In this document: positions 33,519 through 44,230 of the stretch, in pieces
Layout of the letters: the number at the start of each line of letters is the position of its first letter
Position numbering within the stretch: position 1 is the first letter of the stretch
Assembly: GCA_963706835.1 (NCBI GenBank)
Contig: CAVPOB010000015.1
Span: forward strand, 62,001-126,000
Reading direction: 5' to 3'
Length of the DNA stretch: 64,000 nucleotides
Origin: CAVXYG01 sp963706835
GTDB taxonomy: Bacteria > Actinomycetota > Actinomycetes > S36-B12 > GCA-2699445
The notes under the pieces: model-generated
The model's database searches: none
Told to the model about the DNA's origin: nothing
The model's input: the letters and a program-made list of their open reading frames with translations, nothing else
Position numbers and translations under genes: made by a program

Positions 33519-34022
33519 GTGTCTGCATCGACTGACGCCGCCGACAGTCATGCCCGGATGGCTGCCCGCGAGTTCTTCGCCTCCGGCCTCTACATGGCCC
33601 TGGTACTGCTGGCTGTGCTGGTTGCCGTGCCCGTTGCGGATGTGCCCGCGGACAATGAGGTCGTCGCACTGCTCATCGGCAGCGCGATCGGGCTGACGCT
33701 GGCCCACTGGCTGGCGTTCCGGTTGGCCACGCATCTGACTGAGGATGGCGGATTCGCCGCGGACCCCGCCGCCCGGGAGGCGGTCGCGCAGGTGGCGGGC
33801 GGGTTGGCCGTCGCGCTGCTGGCCGCAGCTCCATTCCTGCTGTTCGACGGTGCACGATCGGTGAATGCCTCGCTGGCCCTCCTGGCCGCGCTGCCGGCAC
33901 TGACCGGTGTGGCGATCGCCCGTCTGCGCGGACGGTCGTGGACCTGGAGCCTGATTGCCGGCGCGGTGGTCCTTGCGCTGGCGGTTGCGGTCGTACTGAT
34001 CAAGACGGGCCTGGGGCATTGA
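33519..34022 (+). CDS. membrane protein, unknown function
   Basis: A 167-residue protein that I do not recognise. Membrane segments are LYMALVLLAVLVAVPVADV (near residue 25), VVALLIGSAIGLTLAHWLAF (about 50), VAGGLAVALLAAAPFLLF (about 94), LALLAALPALTGVAIARL (about 120), and SLIAGAVVLALAVAVVLI (about 145). The start was set at GTG 33519, which follows a GGGGG tract; an ATG at 33504 adds five residues. It is on the same strand as the YbhN-like gene, 86 bp after its stop. Confidence 0.62.
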   Translation: MSASTDAADSHARMAAREFFASGLYMALVLLAVLVAVPVADVPADNEVVALLIGSAIGLTLAHWLAFRLATHLTEDGGFAADPAAREAVAQVAGGLAVALLAAAPFLLFDGARSVNASLALLAALPALTGVAIARLRGRSWTWSLIAGAVVLALAVAVVLIKTGLGH

Positions 34023-34176
34023 TCGGCGCTGGCACCGGTGCATCAGCGGCCACTGCACCGGTACCCGCCGGCGGGTGGCATCCCGGATGCGAAACCGGCG
34101 ACCCGGGCCCGCCCGACCGCCCCGCCAGCGGCAGCCAGGTCCCGGTGCGAACTGGCCCAACCGGCATCATCGAGCC

Positions 34177-35172
34177 ATGACGCCGCCCCGGTTGCAGCCC
34201 GTCCGCTGGCATCCCCCCAAGGCGCCAGCCAGGGCGCGCCGCTCCACCAGCGCCGTGCCGCTGCCGCCGTTGCGCGTCTTCGACGTCGGCGGGCACGGCC
34301 CGGAGGATGTGCTGGTCGACCCGGCCGACGGCACGGTCCTGACCGGCGTGGACGACGGCCGCATCCTGCGCCTGCAGCCAGGTGAGGCGACGGTGACCGA
34401 GGTGGCCGATACCGCCGGGCGCCCGCTGGGGCTGGAGTGGCTGCCCGATGGCCGCCTGCTGGTCTGTGATGCGCATCGGGGCCTGCTCGCGGTGACCACC
34501 GCCGGCGGCGAGGTGGAGGTGCTGGCCGATGTCGCCGACGGCCTGCCGATCCGGTTCTGCAACAACGCCGCTGTCGCGCAGGACGGCACGATCTGGTTCA
34601 GCGATTCCTCGCAACGCTTCGGCATCGATGTGTGGAAGGCCGACCTTCTCGAGCACAGCGGGACCGGGCGGCTGCTGCGACGCGATCCAGCCGGCGAGGT
34701 CCGGGTCGTGGCTGACGGGCTGCATTTCCCCAACGGCGTGGCGATCGCCGGTGCATCGGCGCAGGTCTACTTCGCCGCATCCGGCTCCTACGATCTGTCC
34801 CGCCTGCCGGATGCTGACCAGGCACCGGCCCCCGTGCTGGGCAACCTTCCGGGCTTCCCCGACAACATCGCCACCGGCACCGACGGCCTGGTGTGGGTCG
34901 CCCTGGCCAGCCCGCGCAATCCGGTCGTGGATCTGCTCGCGCCGCTGCCCGGCGTGCTGCGGCGGTGGGTGTGGGCGCTGCCGGAGGCCATGCAGCCCAA
35001 GCCCGCCCACCAGATCTGGGTGGTGGCCCTCGACCCCGACTCCGGCCGGGTCGTGCACGACCTGCAGGGCAGCCATCCCGATTTCGGGCTCACCACCGGT
35101 GTGCGGGAGCATGCCGGGACGGTGTGGCTGGGCAGCCTCGTGGGCACGACCATCGCCTGCTTCGAGCGCTGA
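34177..35172 (+). CDS. SMP-30/gluconolactonase-like (strictosidine synthase-like) beta-propeller protein
   Basis: A 331-residue six-bladed propeller. The metal-binding and active-site elements are GPEDVLVDPADGTVLTGVDD (the Glu), RPLGLEWLPDGRLLVCDAHR, RFCNNAAVAQDGTIWFSDSS with the central Asn, and LHFPNGVAIAG, followed by LPGFPDNIATGTDGLVWVAL with the catalytic Asp. This pattern matches the strictosidine synthase-like group of calcium-dependent hydrolases (lactonase or paraoxonase type) more than sugar gluconolactonases. No signal peptide is visible. The ATG at 34177 was chosen; the upstream frame lacks homology. The substrate is unknown. Confidence 0.85.
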   Translation: MTPPRLQPVRWHPPKAPARARRSTSAVPLPPLRVFDVGGHGPEDVLVDPADGTVLTGVDDGRILRLQPGEATVTEVADTAGRPLGLEWLPDGRLLVCDAHRGLLAVTTAGGEVEVLADVADGLPIRFCNNAAVAQDGTIWFSDSSQRFGIDVWKADLLEHSGTGRLLRRDPAGEVRVVADGLHFPNGVAIAGASAQVYFAASGSYDLSRLPDADQAPAPVLGNLPGFPDNIATGTDGLVWVALASPRNPVVDLLAPLPGVLRRWVWALPEAMQPKPAHQIWVVALDPDSGRVVHDLQGSHPDFGLTTGVREHAGTVWLGSLVGTTIACFER

Positions 35173-35184
35173 GGCCGCAGGAGG

Positions 35185-36195
35185 CTAGAACCCGGCGAGG
35201 ACGATCTTGCCCCGGGTGGTGCCGGACTCGATGCGCGCGTGGGCGGCCCGCAGGTCCGCCGCAGTGATCCTGCCGGCCACCTCGGTGAGGGTCGACCGGA
35301 TGCGACCAGCTTCGACCAACGACGCCACGCGATCCAGCAACTGCCCTTGCCGTGCCATGTCGGGGGTCTGCAGGACCGGTCGGGCGAACATGTACTCCCA
35401 GTGCAGCGACGCCGATTTCGGCTTCAAGGCTGCGGCGTCGAGGGCCTGCGGATCATCGATGAGTCCCACGCGGCCCTGCGGCGCGAGCAACTCGGCCACG
35501 TCCGGGAAATGGTCGGCGGTGTGGGTGGTGCAGAACACCAATCCCGGAGGCCCGAGGCCGAGAGCCGCCACCTGGGGGGCCAGCGGGAGGCGGTGGTCCA
35601 GGACATGGTGGGCGCCCATGTCGAGGACCCACTGGCGCGTCTCGGGGCGAGAAGCGGTGGCGATCACCGTCATGTCGGTCAAGGCTCGCAGCAGTTGCAG
35701 GGCGATCGATCCCACCCCACCGGCACCGCCCACGACCACGATGAGATCTGCGCCCTGCGCCGTCGGCCGTTCCACCTCGAGCCGGTCGAACAGCATCTCC
35801 CACGCCGTGATCGCGGTGAGCGGCAGCGCCGCGGCCTCGGCCATCGTCAGCGTCGCCGGCGCATGTCCGACGATGCGGGCATCGACGAGCTGGAATTCCG
35901 CGTTGCTGCCGGGCCGGTCCAGCGATCCGGCGTAGAAGACGGCATCACCGGCCGCGAAGCCCCGTGCGTGCGGGCCGGCCGCGACGACCACGCCGGCGGC
36001 GTCGTAGCCGAGCACGCCGTACTCGCCGGCGGGCTGGCGCCGGGCGCGGAGCTTCGCATCGACCGGATTGACCGACACCGCCTCGACCCGCACCAGCAGG
36101 TCATGACCCTGCGCGGATGGAGTGTCCAGGGTGATGTCCACCAGAGCGTCCGGATGATCGATGGGCCCGGGGGTGCGGTAGCCGACGGCCTTCAT
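35185..36195 (-). CDS. zinc-type alcohol dehydrogenase-like (MDR) quinone-reductase-type oxidoreductase
   Basis: A 336-residue MDR protein of the zinc-binding-alcohol-dehydrogenase-family type that lacks the catalytic zinc ligands. N-terminal half: VEAVSVNPVDAKLRARR and VLGYDAAGVVVAAGP. Rossmann part: LIVVVGGAGGVGSIALQLLR, with the usual GGAGGVGS nucleotide loop, then VIATASRPE. C terminus: AHARIESGTTRGKIVLAGF, the family's closing motif. It probably reduces quinones or enones with NADPH. The start is the ATG at 36195 (MKAVGYRTPGPID); the frame continues upstream without homology. It is convergent with the propeller gene, 12 bp apart. Confidence 0.86.
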   Translation of the reverse strand: MKAVGYRTPGPIDHPDALVDITLDTPSAQGHDLLVRVEAVSVNPVDAKLRARRQPAGEYGVLGYDAAGVVVAAGPHARGFAAGDAVFYAGSLDRPGSNAEFQLVDARIVGHAPATLTMAEAAALPLTAITAWEMLFDRLEVERPTAQGADLIVVVGGAGGVGSIALQLLRALTDMTVIATASRPETRQWVLDMGAHHVLDHRLPLAPQVAALGLGPPGLVFCTTHTADHFPDVAELLAPQGRVGLIDDPQALDAAALKPKSASLHWEYMFARPVLQTPDMARQGQLLDRVASLVEAGRIRSTLTEVAGRITAADLRAAHARIESGTTRGKIVLAGF

Positions 36196-36249
36196 CCTCG
36201 TACTGAAGCACACCTTGCAGCGCTCTCCGGGATCGGCCAGGATCCAGTC

Positions 36250-36702
36250 GTGGGGCGCACGAGCAGGGTGGCAGCGGCCGGTCTGCTGACCGCGGCCGCG
36301 GCGTTCGGCGGCTGTTCGGCAACCGACAGCCCCGGGCCATCGGCGCAATCGCAAGCATCGCCCCCGGGCGTGCCGGCTGAGGGTGAACAGCTCTACCCGG
36401 ACGTCCTGGCGGCAACCCTCATCCCGCGCCCCGCATCATCGACCTTCGATCTGGAGGTCACCATCTCCTCGCCGTACGACACCCCCGAGCGATACGCCGA
36501 CGGGTGGCGCGTGCTGACGCCGGACGGCGCCGAGATCGGCTCCCACACGCTGCTGCACGACCACGCCGGTGAGCAGCCGTTCACCAGGCGGCAGCCAGAC
36601 CTGCTCCTGCCCGACGGCGTGGCGAGCGTGATCGTGGAGGGTCGCGATCTGGTCAACGGGTACGGGGGCACCACGGTGGAGATACCCGTGCCTGACCGGT
36701 AG
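36250..36702 (+). CDS. small lipoprotein, unknown function
   Basis: A 150-residue protein. GTG at 36250 begins GRTSRVAAAGLLTAAAAFGGCSATD, a lipoprotein signal with lipobox FGGC near residue 23. The mature part is an all-beta-looking domain (STFDLEVTISSPYDTPERYA, then DGWRVLTPDGAEIGSHTLLH, then LLLPDGVASVIVEGRDLVNG). Its HDHAGEQPFTRRQ segment is characteristic but I do not recognise the family. It is divergent from the MDR gene, with a 54-bp gap. Confidence 0.68.
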   Translation: MGRTSRVAAAGLLTAAAAFGGCSATDSPGPSAQSQASPPGVPAEGEQLYPDVLAATLIPRPASSTFDLEVTISSPYDTPERYADGWRVLTPDGAEIGSHTLLHDHAGEQPFTRRQPDLLLPDGVASVIVEGRDLVNGYGGTTVEIPVPDR

Positions 36703-36777
36703 GTCGACGGAGGACGGCAGGGGGTGCGCTGCGCCGCTACCCGATCGCGACCAGGGGCAGCGGCGCAGCGCCGATCC

Positions 36778-39700
36778 TCACGGCAGCTCCCGCACGACGA
36801 AGTCGTCGAACAGCAGCGACAACGGCCGGGTCGCCGAGCTGGACTGATACGCGTACAGCCCCGCCCCGCCCGGCTGCTGCAGGGCGGCGGTGTCGTCGGT
36901 GGCCGTGAGCGCCCAGTCAGCGGGTTCCTCCTGGCCGTCGAGCCACGCCTTGGCCCGCAGTTCAGTCGGGGAGGTGCCCACCGCCTGGACCCGGATGAGG
37001 ACCCGCGATTCCTGCGCCGAGCCGGCGACACCGACCAGCCGGGAGGCGTTGGCGATCACCGTCTCTCGACCGCTGGCATCGACTCTGGTCAGGGAAAGCG
37101 TCGCCGTGGCATCGCTGCGCACAAACACTTTGGCCCGATAGGCCGAGCCGTCGCTGAGATAGCGCGGCAGCACCGACAGGTAGATCCCGCTGCCGAGGAC
37201 GGCCTCGTCCGATCCGACCTTCACCACGAGGTCCGCCGCGTCGGTCGGGGCGTCGGACAACGTGGCCCGCCGGCTCTTGCCCGGTTCCAGGCTGAAGACG
37301 CCCTCGGACCCGTTCACCGAGTAGCCCGCGGTGCCCCCGCTCAGCGCCCAAGTCCCGCCCACATCCGCGGCGCCCCACGAAGATGCCGCGGTGCGGTCGA
37401 ACGCATCCTCGAGGATCGCCGGCGCCGGCGGCGGGGCCGACCCGGGCGTCTCGCCCGGCACGACTCGGAACTCGTCGAACAACCATTCCACCGGAGCGGT
37501 GGCGGTACTGGACAGATAGGCGTACAGGCCGGAGCCGCCAGCCGTCTGCAGCCCAGCCGTGTCGTCCTGCGCGGTCACCAGCCAGTCGGCGGGCTCATCC
37601 TGCGGTGCCGTTCCAGATCTTGGCCCGCAGTGTTGTGGGAGCCGTGCCCAGCGCCTGCACCCGGATCGCCAGCGGCGTTGCTGTGGTGATGTCGGTGGGC
37701 AGGTCGGCGGTCGGCGCCGTCGCGATCGTCGTCTCCTGTCCGCTCGCGTTGATCCTGGTGAGGGCCAGGGTCGTCGATCCATCGGCCTTCACCACGACCT
37801 TGGCCCGATACGCCGCGCCGTCGGGCAGGGTCCGCGGCATCGCCGACACGCGGATGCCGCTGCCGGTGAGGCTCTGACCGGTTCCCGTGACGACGGACAG
37901 GTCCGCCTGTGTCGTCGTGGCGTCGTTCAGCACCGCCCGCAGCGCCTGGCCGGGATTGAGCTCGAACGCGCCCCGTTCGCCGTCGACGGAGTAGTTGGCC
38001 GCCTTCCCGGACAGTGTCCACGGCCCGCCGACATCGGCGTCGCCCCAACCGTCGAGCTGCGCCCGGGTGAACGTGTCGTCGGCGATCAGGTCGACGTTGG
38101 GATCCAAGATGACCACCGTCTTGGTCGCGATGTCGAAGGCGCCATTGGTGCCGACCACGCCGAGGGCCACCGTATAGGTGCCCGGCGCCGCGTAGACGTG
38201 CTCCACCTGGCGGCCGACCGCGATCCCGGTGTCGTCGCCGAAGTCCCACAGGTAGCCGGCGATCGTGCCCTGATCGTAGGTGGAGCCGCTGGCGTCGACG
38301 CTGACCGTGTCGCCGGTGACGGTGGCGACGAAGGAGGCCGTCGGCAGGTTGGCCGGGATCTCGCCCTCATTGCCCTGGCGCAGCGCGCCGTAGTGCACCG
38401 TGCCGGCACTCAGGTACGGCGTGATGCTCGGCTTGTTCGGCACGGGCGCAGCATTGCCGTGCAGGCCGACCAGCTTGGCGGTCTCCTGCCCGTCGGGGGT
38501 CACGAAGCCCAGACCGGCCAGGCCCTTGCCCTCCACGTTCAGCCCGTAGAACGCCGAACCCAGCCCAGTGCTGCCGCGCAGCTCGGCCACCGACTGCGCC
38601 GTGAAGCCGCCCTGCTGACCGGCCGACGTCAACACCTCGGCGACCTCGCCGTCGGACTGGTAGATGTTGCCGTTCATGATCAGACCCTTGGGCAGGATCT
38701 CATTGGCCGGGATCTTCAGTTCCGGGTTCGACGACGGGCCCGAGTAGGCCTTCACGCACAACGGGTAGCCGCCCGGGCAGATTCCGCCGGACCCGGGGAC
38801 CGGATTGGCGAAGATGTTGTTCTGGATCACCGACGCCGAGGGCACCCAGTCCAGTTCCGGCGTCAGGTTCGGACTGCCGAACGCACCGGGACGGGCCTTG
38901 TCCAAGTCGCTGGACAGGGCTGGCGGGCAGTCGGAGGCGATGCTGCCGCCCTGGCGGTACCGCTCGGTGTGCTCCGCGCAGGGCCGCTTGCTCGCGCCGT
39001 AGGACTTCGAGCGCGGGTCGCCGGCCAGCGCGAACGGCACCTGGCCGCCGACGATGGTGTTGTTCACCACGATCACCCCGGAGGCACCGGCCAACCGGAC
39101 CGTGGGGCTGGAGGAGGGCGAACCGTTGCGCGTGACGATGTTGTTCACCATCGCCAGGCCGTGGCTGATCTCGTAGAACAGCGCCGAATCGCTGTTGTCC
39201 CGAAGGTCGCTGTTGGCCAGCGTCGCATCGTAGTTCGACTGATCCCACCAGATCCCATGCCCGTTGTTCATGGAGATCTCGGAGTTGACCACGGCCATGC
39301 GATGCGTCTTGGTGGCCTTGATCCCGCCCGACTTCGGAGCGGTGGTGAACTCGCGGTGGTAGTTGGAGTGGGTGATCACCGAGTTGGAGATGGTGGCGTC
39401 ATCGGTGTACAGCTGCGAGGTCCCGATCCAACTGGAGTGGTCGATCGTGACGCGGTTCATCGTCGGGTTGTCGTTGATCGCGCCGCCGCCCGCGCTGTCG
39501 CCGCCGGCCACCTTGGTCGCCACCGAGGCCACGTAGGAGAACTCCATGTCCTCTGCGGTGAAGTCATCGGTGTTCGCGGTCACGGTCATGGCGAAGAACG
39601 GCCACGCCGGGGAGTGCCGCCGCACCTGCAACCCGCGGACCGTGACGCCCTCGCCTTGCACGATGAGGAAGTTGTCGTTGGACTTCGATACTCGCACCTT

Positions 39701-41938
39701 GCTCATATCCGCGGCATCCGCGGCCGACAGGTACAGCCTGGCGGGCCCGGGGGTGGCATCGGTGGCGGAAGTGCGCGGCACGTAGAACGTGCCCTGCTTC
39801 ACCCGTGACTTGTCCAGCACCTGCACCAGTGGTTTGCCATCCACCCAGACCTGATCGGGGTAGAGCCCGGTGATGACGCGCGGCGTCGTTCCTGCTGCAC
39901 AGCCCGACCCGGCCGCCCGGGTGCGCGGGGCGTCGTAGGGGATCTCGATCTCAGCATCCACCGCGGTGCGGGAATAGGTGCCGCTGGAGGCCACACATTG
40001 CCAACCGCGTTCCTTGGCCAGCCCGGTAGGCGCACCGGCAGGATCGAAGCTGGCCTGCGGCAGTTGGCTGATGTTGAGGCCCTCGCCGGACCTGGCGGGC
40101 ATCGGCAGGTAGTCGACCCACTTCAGCGAGCCCTCGCTGGCGACCTCGGTGGGTGCCGGCATCGAGCCGTCGAACACGGGGGTCTCCCCCGGGTAGGCCG
40201 TCAGCGTGATGTTCGCCTTGGTGATCGCGGTCTTGGCGATCTCGTAGGTCCCGCCCCGCACGACGACCGAGTCGCCCGCGCGGGAGACGTCCAGCGCGCG
40301 CTGCAGGGTCCGATACGGCTTGGCCTCAGAGCCGTCGCCGGTCTCGTTGGAGCCGTTGGGTGCAACGAAGCGCTTGGTGCCCGGAAGATCGGACAGGTTG
40401 TAGATGATCGGCAGTTGCGCGCCGCGGTCGGCAACCGGGCCACTGGCGCCTGCGATGGTGACGCTCTTGGTGCTCGTGTTCTGTGCTCCGTTGTCGTCGG
40501 TGACCGTCAGCGCGACGCTGTACTCGCCGCCGGCTGCGTAGGTGTGGATGGGCGGCACCGCGCCGGTGGCCGTCGCCCCGTCGCCGTAGTCCCATGCGTA
40601 CGACACGATCTCGCCGTCGCTGTCGGTGGAGAACCGGCCGTCGACGTACAGGCTGCGGTCGCGGGAGGTGAACAGGAAGCCCGCCACTGGTGCCTCGTTC
40701 TGCGTAGCGACCACCTGCTGCTCCGCGCTGCCCTGGCCCCCTCGATCGTCGGTGACGGTCAGCGCGATCGTGTACTCGCCCGCCGCGGCGTAGGTGTGCG
40801 GTTCGGGCTGCTGCAACTGCGATGTCGCGCCGTCGCCGTACTCCCACAGCCAGCCCACGACCTCGCCGTCGGTATCGGTGCTCTGCGATGCGTCCACCGT
40901 CACCGTGAGGTCATCGATGGCGGTGGTGAACGATGCGACCGGCAGAGCATTCTTGGCGCTGACGACGACATCCTGCGTCGTGGTACCCGTGGTGCCGCCA
41001 TCGTCGGTCACGGTCAGCGCGACCGTGTAGGTGCCCTCAGCGGCGTACGTCTTGGGGGCCGGCGTGGCACCGGTGGCCGACGAACCATCGCCGAAGTCCC
41101 ATTCGTACGTCGTGATCGTGCCGTCGGGATCGGTGGAGGCCGAGCCGTCCACCGTGATCGTCAAGCCGTCCGCGGCGACCGTGAAACCGGCCTCCGGAGG
41201 GAGGTTCTCGCCCTGCTGCAGCAACTGGAAGTCATCGAAGGCGACCTGCAGGTACGGGGTGTCGGAGGCCGCTTCGGCCATCAGGCCGATCGAGCCCGAG
41301 TCGGGCAGATCCGCTTCGAGGGCCCTGACCTGCCAATCGACCGGCGGTTCCTCGCCGTCCAACCAGGCCTTCGCCGTGACCAGGGTGTCGTCGACCTCAG
41401 AGCCGACGACCAGCGAGACCGTCCCGCCCGCGACGGTGCGTCCGAGCCGCACCTCCGGGGTGAGCAGCCAGGCCACGCCCCCCTCCATCTGCCCGCGCAC
41501 GGCGAGGAAGGCATCGCCGGTGGGCATCACGCGCACCCGTGCGTAGTAGAGCCGCTCGCCGTCTTGCCGCAGGGTCACGCCCGCGGAGGCATCGCCGGTC
41601 GATGGCAGTTCCGGGAAGGAAAGCGTTGCCGTCACGCCTGCAGGCCCCGTGATGGTCCCGCCCAGCGATGCGGTCCGGGTCCCTCCCTGCGGCACGCCGA
41701 GCAAGCCTTGGCTGCCGTCCACCGACGCCTCGCCGGAGCCCGCCAGCTGCCAGGTTCCCCCGGTCTCGGCATCGCCCCAGCCGGCAGCCGAGGTGCGCGA
41801 GAAGGTATCGGACTGCAGGACCACGGTGTCGTCCTCTGCGGCAGCCGCCGTTGGGGGGACTGCCGTGGCGAACATCGCGGCGATCACCGCTGCCACGAGC
41901 ACCCAGATACCGATCCCCTTGCGGGCCGTAGCGGCCAT
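36778..41938 (-). CDS. giant secreted PKD-domain / right-handed beta-helix protein, one frameshift
   Basis: About 1,720 residues. ATG at 41938 (after GAGGAGG) starts a Sec signal (GIGIWVLVAAVIAAMFATAV). Order: an adhesin-like beta domain (DTFSRTSAAGWGDAETGGTW); three PKD domains at about 240-500 (YEWDFGDGSS, WLWEYGDGAT, YAWDYGDGAT); a pectate-lyase-like beta helix at about 530-1130 opening with KRFVAPNGSNETGDGSEAKP and the RTLQRALD repeat start; a fourth PKD (GYLWDFGDDTG); then two more copies of the first beta domain (FTRAQLDGWGDADVGGPW and FDRTAASSWGAADVGGTWAL). The frame shifts near 37600-37610 inside the second copy. No sortase signal or membrane anchor is seen at the C terminus. It probably binds or cleaves polysaccharides outside the cell. 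Confidence 0.85.
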
Positions 41939-42238
41939 AGCACTGCCTCCTCGCAACGGGGCGGCCTGCACTGGACCCGCTATCCCGTCAGTTGCACGTC
42001 GTCCGCCATCTTGCACCACCGAATCGCTCCTGGGAAGGGCTACTACCGGTTTTCTGTGTCGGTGATTGTGCGGAGCGCGACGGTCTGCTATGAGAGCCGG
42101 TGATGCTGCATGGTCAGGTCAGTCCGCGAATCGGCGCTTGCTGCGCCTCTGCGGTCTCGATGCGGACAACCCGGTGTGCGCCGGCTCAGGGACCACCTGC
42201 CACACGGGGCGCCGCGAGGCGCGCATCGCATGGTCCGC

Positions 42239-43465
42239 TCACCCGTCGGCGCCACGGTGGTGCAGCGCTGCCGCCAGGTCCCCACGAGCATCGGCGAGCG
42301 ACACCGTCTCCAAGCCGAGCCAGGCAGCCAGGTCCGCCAGGTCGCCTGCCAGGTCCTCGGCATAGGAGGCAGGCGGCGGGGAGTCCGCCGGCAGGCCATG
42401 CTGCGACCAGCCCGAGCGTACGAGCAGTCGGCCCGATGAACGGTCGGCTTTCAGATCCAGGCGCGCCACGAGTCGACCCCGGTGCAGGTAGGGCAGGACG
42501 TAGTAGCCGAATTGCCGACGCCCTGCCGGGGTGTAGATCTCCAGCCGGTAGCGCATCCCGAACAGCCGCTCGGTGCGGGGACGGTTCCAGATCAGCGGAT
42601 CGAACGGCGCCAACAGCCCCGACCCGTGACCGGCCCGCGGCACAGCAGCGTCCCGGTGCCGGTAGGCCGGCGGCCACCCGGGCACCTCGACCGCCCGCAG
42701 CACATCCAGCTCGACGAGGTCGCCAATGGCTGCGGCGGTGTCGGCTGCGGACAGCCGCCAGTAGTCGCGCAGGTCGGCTTGGGTCGCGACCGCCAGCGCC
42801 TTGGCCGCCGCCTGCACGAGGTGCCGGATACTGTCGGCCCGGTTCGGGGTCGGCGTCGCCAGGATGGCTGGCGGTATGACCCGTTCGGTCAGGTCGTAGC
42901 GCCGGGCGAAGGTGCGGTCCCGGCCCGCGGTGGAGATCACGCCGCAGCCGAAGAGATACTCCAGCGCGCGCTTGGCGTCCGACCAGTTCCAGCCCCATTG
43001 GTAGTCTCTGGTCCGCGAGTGCTCCCCTGCGACAGCCCGCTCCAGTTGCGCGGTCGTGAGCGGGCCGGCGTCGGCGACCGCAGCCAACACCTCGGCGACC
43101 AGCCCCGGTTGCTCCCGCGCCACCCGTCGCGGGCCGGACCACGCATGGCCATCCGCCATGCGCCAGCGCAGGAAGGGCTGGGTCTGCACGGGGATGAGCG
43201 ACGCCTCGTGGCCCCAGTACTCGAACAGTCGCCGCGGTGCGACATCGCTGAGCCGGTCCAGCAGGTCGCGATCGTAGGGCCCAAGCCTGCTGAACAGCGG
43301 CAGATAGTGGGCGCGCACCAGGACGTTCACCGAATCCACCTGCAGCAGACCGAGCCGACGAATCGTGGCCAGCATCGTTCGGGCGCCGACCTGCTGCCCG
43401 GCAGCAGCCGCGCAGCACAATCCCTGTGCTGCCACCGCTGCACGCCGTGCCTCATCGACCGACAT
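42239..43465 (-). CDS. winged-helix DNA-glycosylase-like protein (YcaQ/AlkX family)
   Basis: A 408-residue protein of the HTH_42/YcaQ family. The N-terminal RRLGLLQVDSVNVLVRAHYL holds the family's QVDS motif, and YWGHEASLIP is the next signature. Further landmarks are QWGWNWSDAKRALEYLFGCG, then ARRYDLTERVIP, then FDPLIWNRPRTERLFGMRYR with the FDP-R-R pattern, and GYYVLPYLHRGRLVARLDLK. E. coli YcaQ unhooks interstrand crosslinks; actinobacterial relatives act in DNA repair or in self-resistance to alkylators. The start is the ATG at 43465. No biosynthetic cluster is nearby, so general repair is likely. Confidence 0.87.
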   Translation of the reverse strand: MSVDEARRAAVAAQGLCCAAAAGQQVGARTMLATIRRLGLLQVDSVNVLVRAHYLPLFSRLGPYDRDLLDRLSDVAPRRLFEYWGHEASLIPVQTQPFLRWRMADGHAWSGPRRVAREQPGLVAEVLAAVADAGPLTTAQLERAVAGEHSRTRDYQWGWNWSDAKRALEYLFGCGVISTAGRDRTFARRYDLTERVIPPAILATPTPNRADSIRHLVQAAAKALAVATQADLRDYWRLSAADTAAAIGDLVELDVLRAVEVPGWPPAYRHRDAAVPRAGHGSGLLAPFDPLIWNRPRTERLFGMRYRLEIYTPAGRRQFGYYVLPYLHRGRLVARLDLKADRSSGRLLVRSGWSQHGLPADSPPPASYAEDLAGDLADLAAWLGLETVSLADARGDLAAALHHRGADG

Positions 43466-43546
43466 GGTGTCCCGACCCACGGCCGCGATTCTGGCACGGC
43501 TGCGGGACTGCGGCCGTGGCCGAGCCCGACGCACGACGCATCGGCG

Positions 43547-44104
43547 CTACTGAGGTGGCAGCACCACCAGCACGACAACGAAGGCCACCGCCAGCAGCAC
43601 GCTCAGCGCCGTCGATACCGGCACGGCCAGCGCCAATCTGCGCCCGAGCGGCCCCGCCCGCAGGATGGCGGCCTCCCGGACCGCCCAGGTCCAGCGCAGC
43701 GAGCGGTAGGCCTGCGCGAGTCGCCAGCGGTCGATGGCCCTGCGGTAGAGGCTGCCCCGGGCGCCCGCGGTTCGCGCTTGGTCCCACTTGCTCAACGGCC
43801 ACGCGGCGGCGAGGGCGGCAAGGCCGACACCGACCCGGATCAGGATCGCCAAAGCGATCCCGGCCAGGGGCGTGACGAGTGCGCGGAGCAGATCGTCGGG
43901 GCTGTCCCATCCCGTGCGCCCCACGTCACTGGGCTGCAACTGGCCGGTCGCCCAGCCGAAGATCAACCCAATGAGCAGCAGCGGCGCGAACAGCCAGCGG
44001 GCCGCCCACAGGGTCAGCACCACGACGGCATCGGTGCTGCCCGGGCGCAGCGCAGACTCCGGGTCCGCGTAGAGCGTGTGCTCATCTGGCTCCGCCGGCG
44101 TCAT
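43547..44104 (-). CDS. membrane protein, unknown function
   Basis: A 185-residue protein that I do not recognise. Three hydrophobic segments are present: VVVLTLWAARWLFAPLLLIG at about 26-46, LAGIALAILIRVGVGLAALA at about 80-98, and ALAVPVSTALSVLLAVAFVV at about 157-180. A basic, helical cytoplasmic-looking stretch (RRAIDRWRLAQAYRSLRWTW) lies between the second and third. The ATG is at 44104, and the downstream YcaQ-like gene starts 81 bp after its stop on the same strand. Confidence 0.62.
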   Translation of the reverse strand: MTPAEPDEHTLYADPESALRPGSTDAVVVLTLWAARWLFAPLLLIGLIFGWATGQLQPSDVGRTGWDSPDDLLRALVTPLAGIALAILIRVGVGLAALAAAWPLSKWDQARTAGARGSLYRRAIDRWRLAQAYRSLRWTWAVREAAILRAGPLGRRLALAVPVSTALSVLLAVAFVVVLVVLPPQ

Positions 44105-44230
44105 TGCGCCATGGTGCCCACCGCGCTGCTGCGGGGCAACGCGGTACCCACCCCCGGGCCGTCGCCGCGGTCCCCGCAGGTGCGATGCGCGCCATCGGCG
44201 CTCGGCGTGGGGCCGCGACCAGCGGCAGGA

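Noticed and set aside
37559..39808. A 749-codon plus-strand frame and a 701-codon frame at 39998-42103
   Set aside because: Both are mirror frames of the PKD/beta-helix gene, rich in Arg, Gly and Val without domain features. The minus-strand frame carries all recognisable domains.
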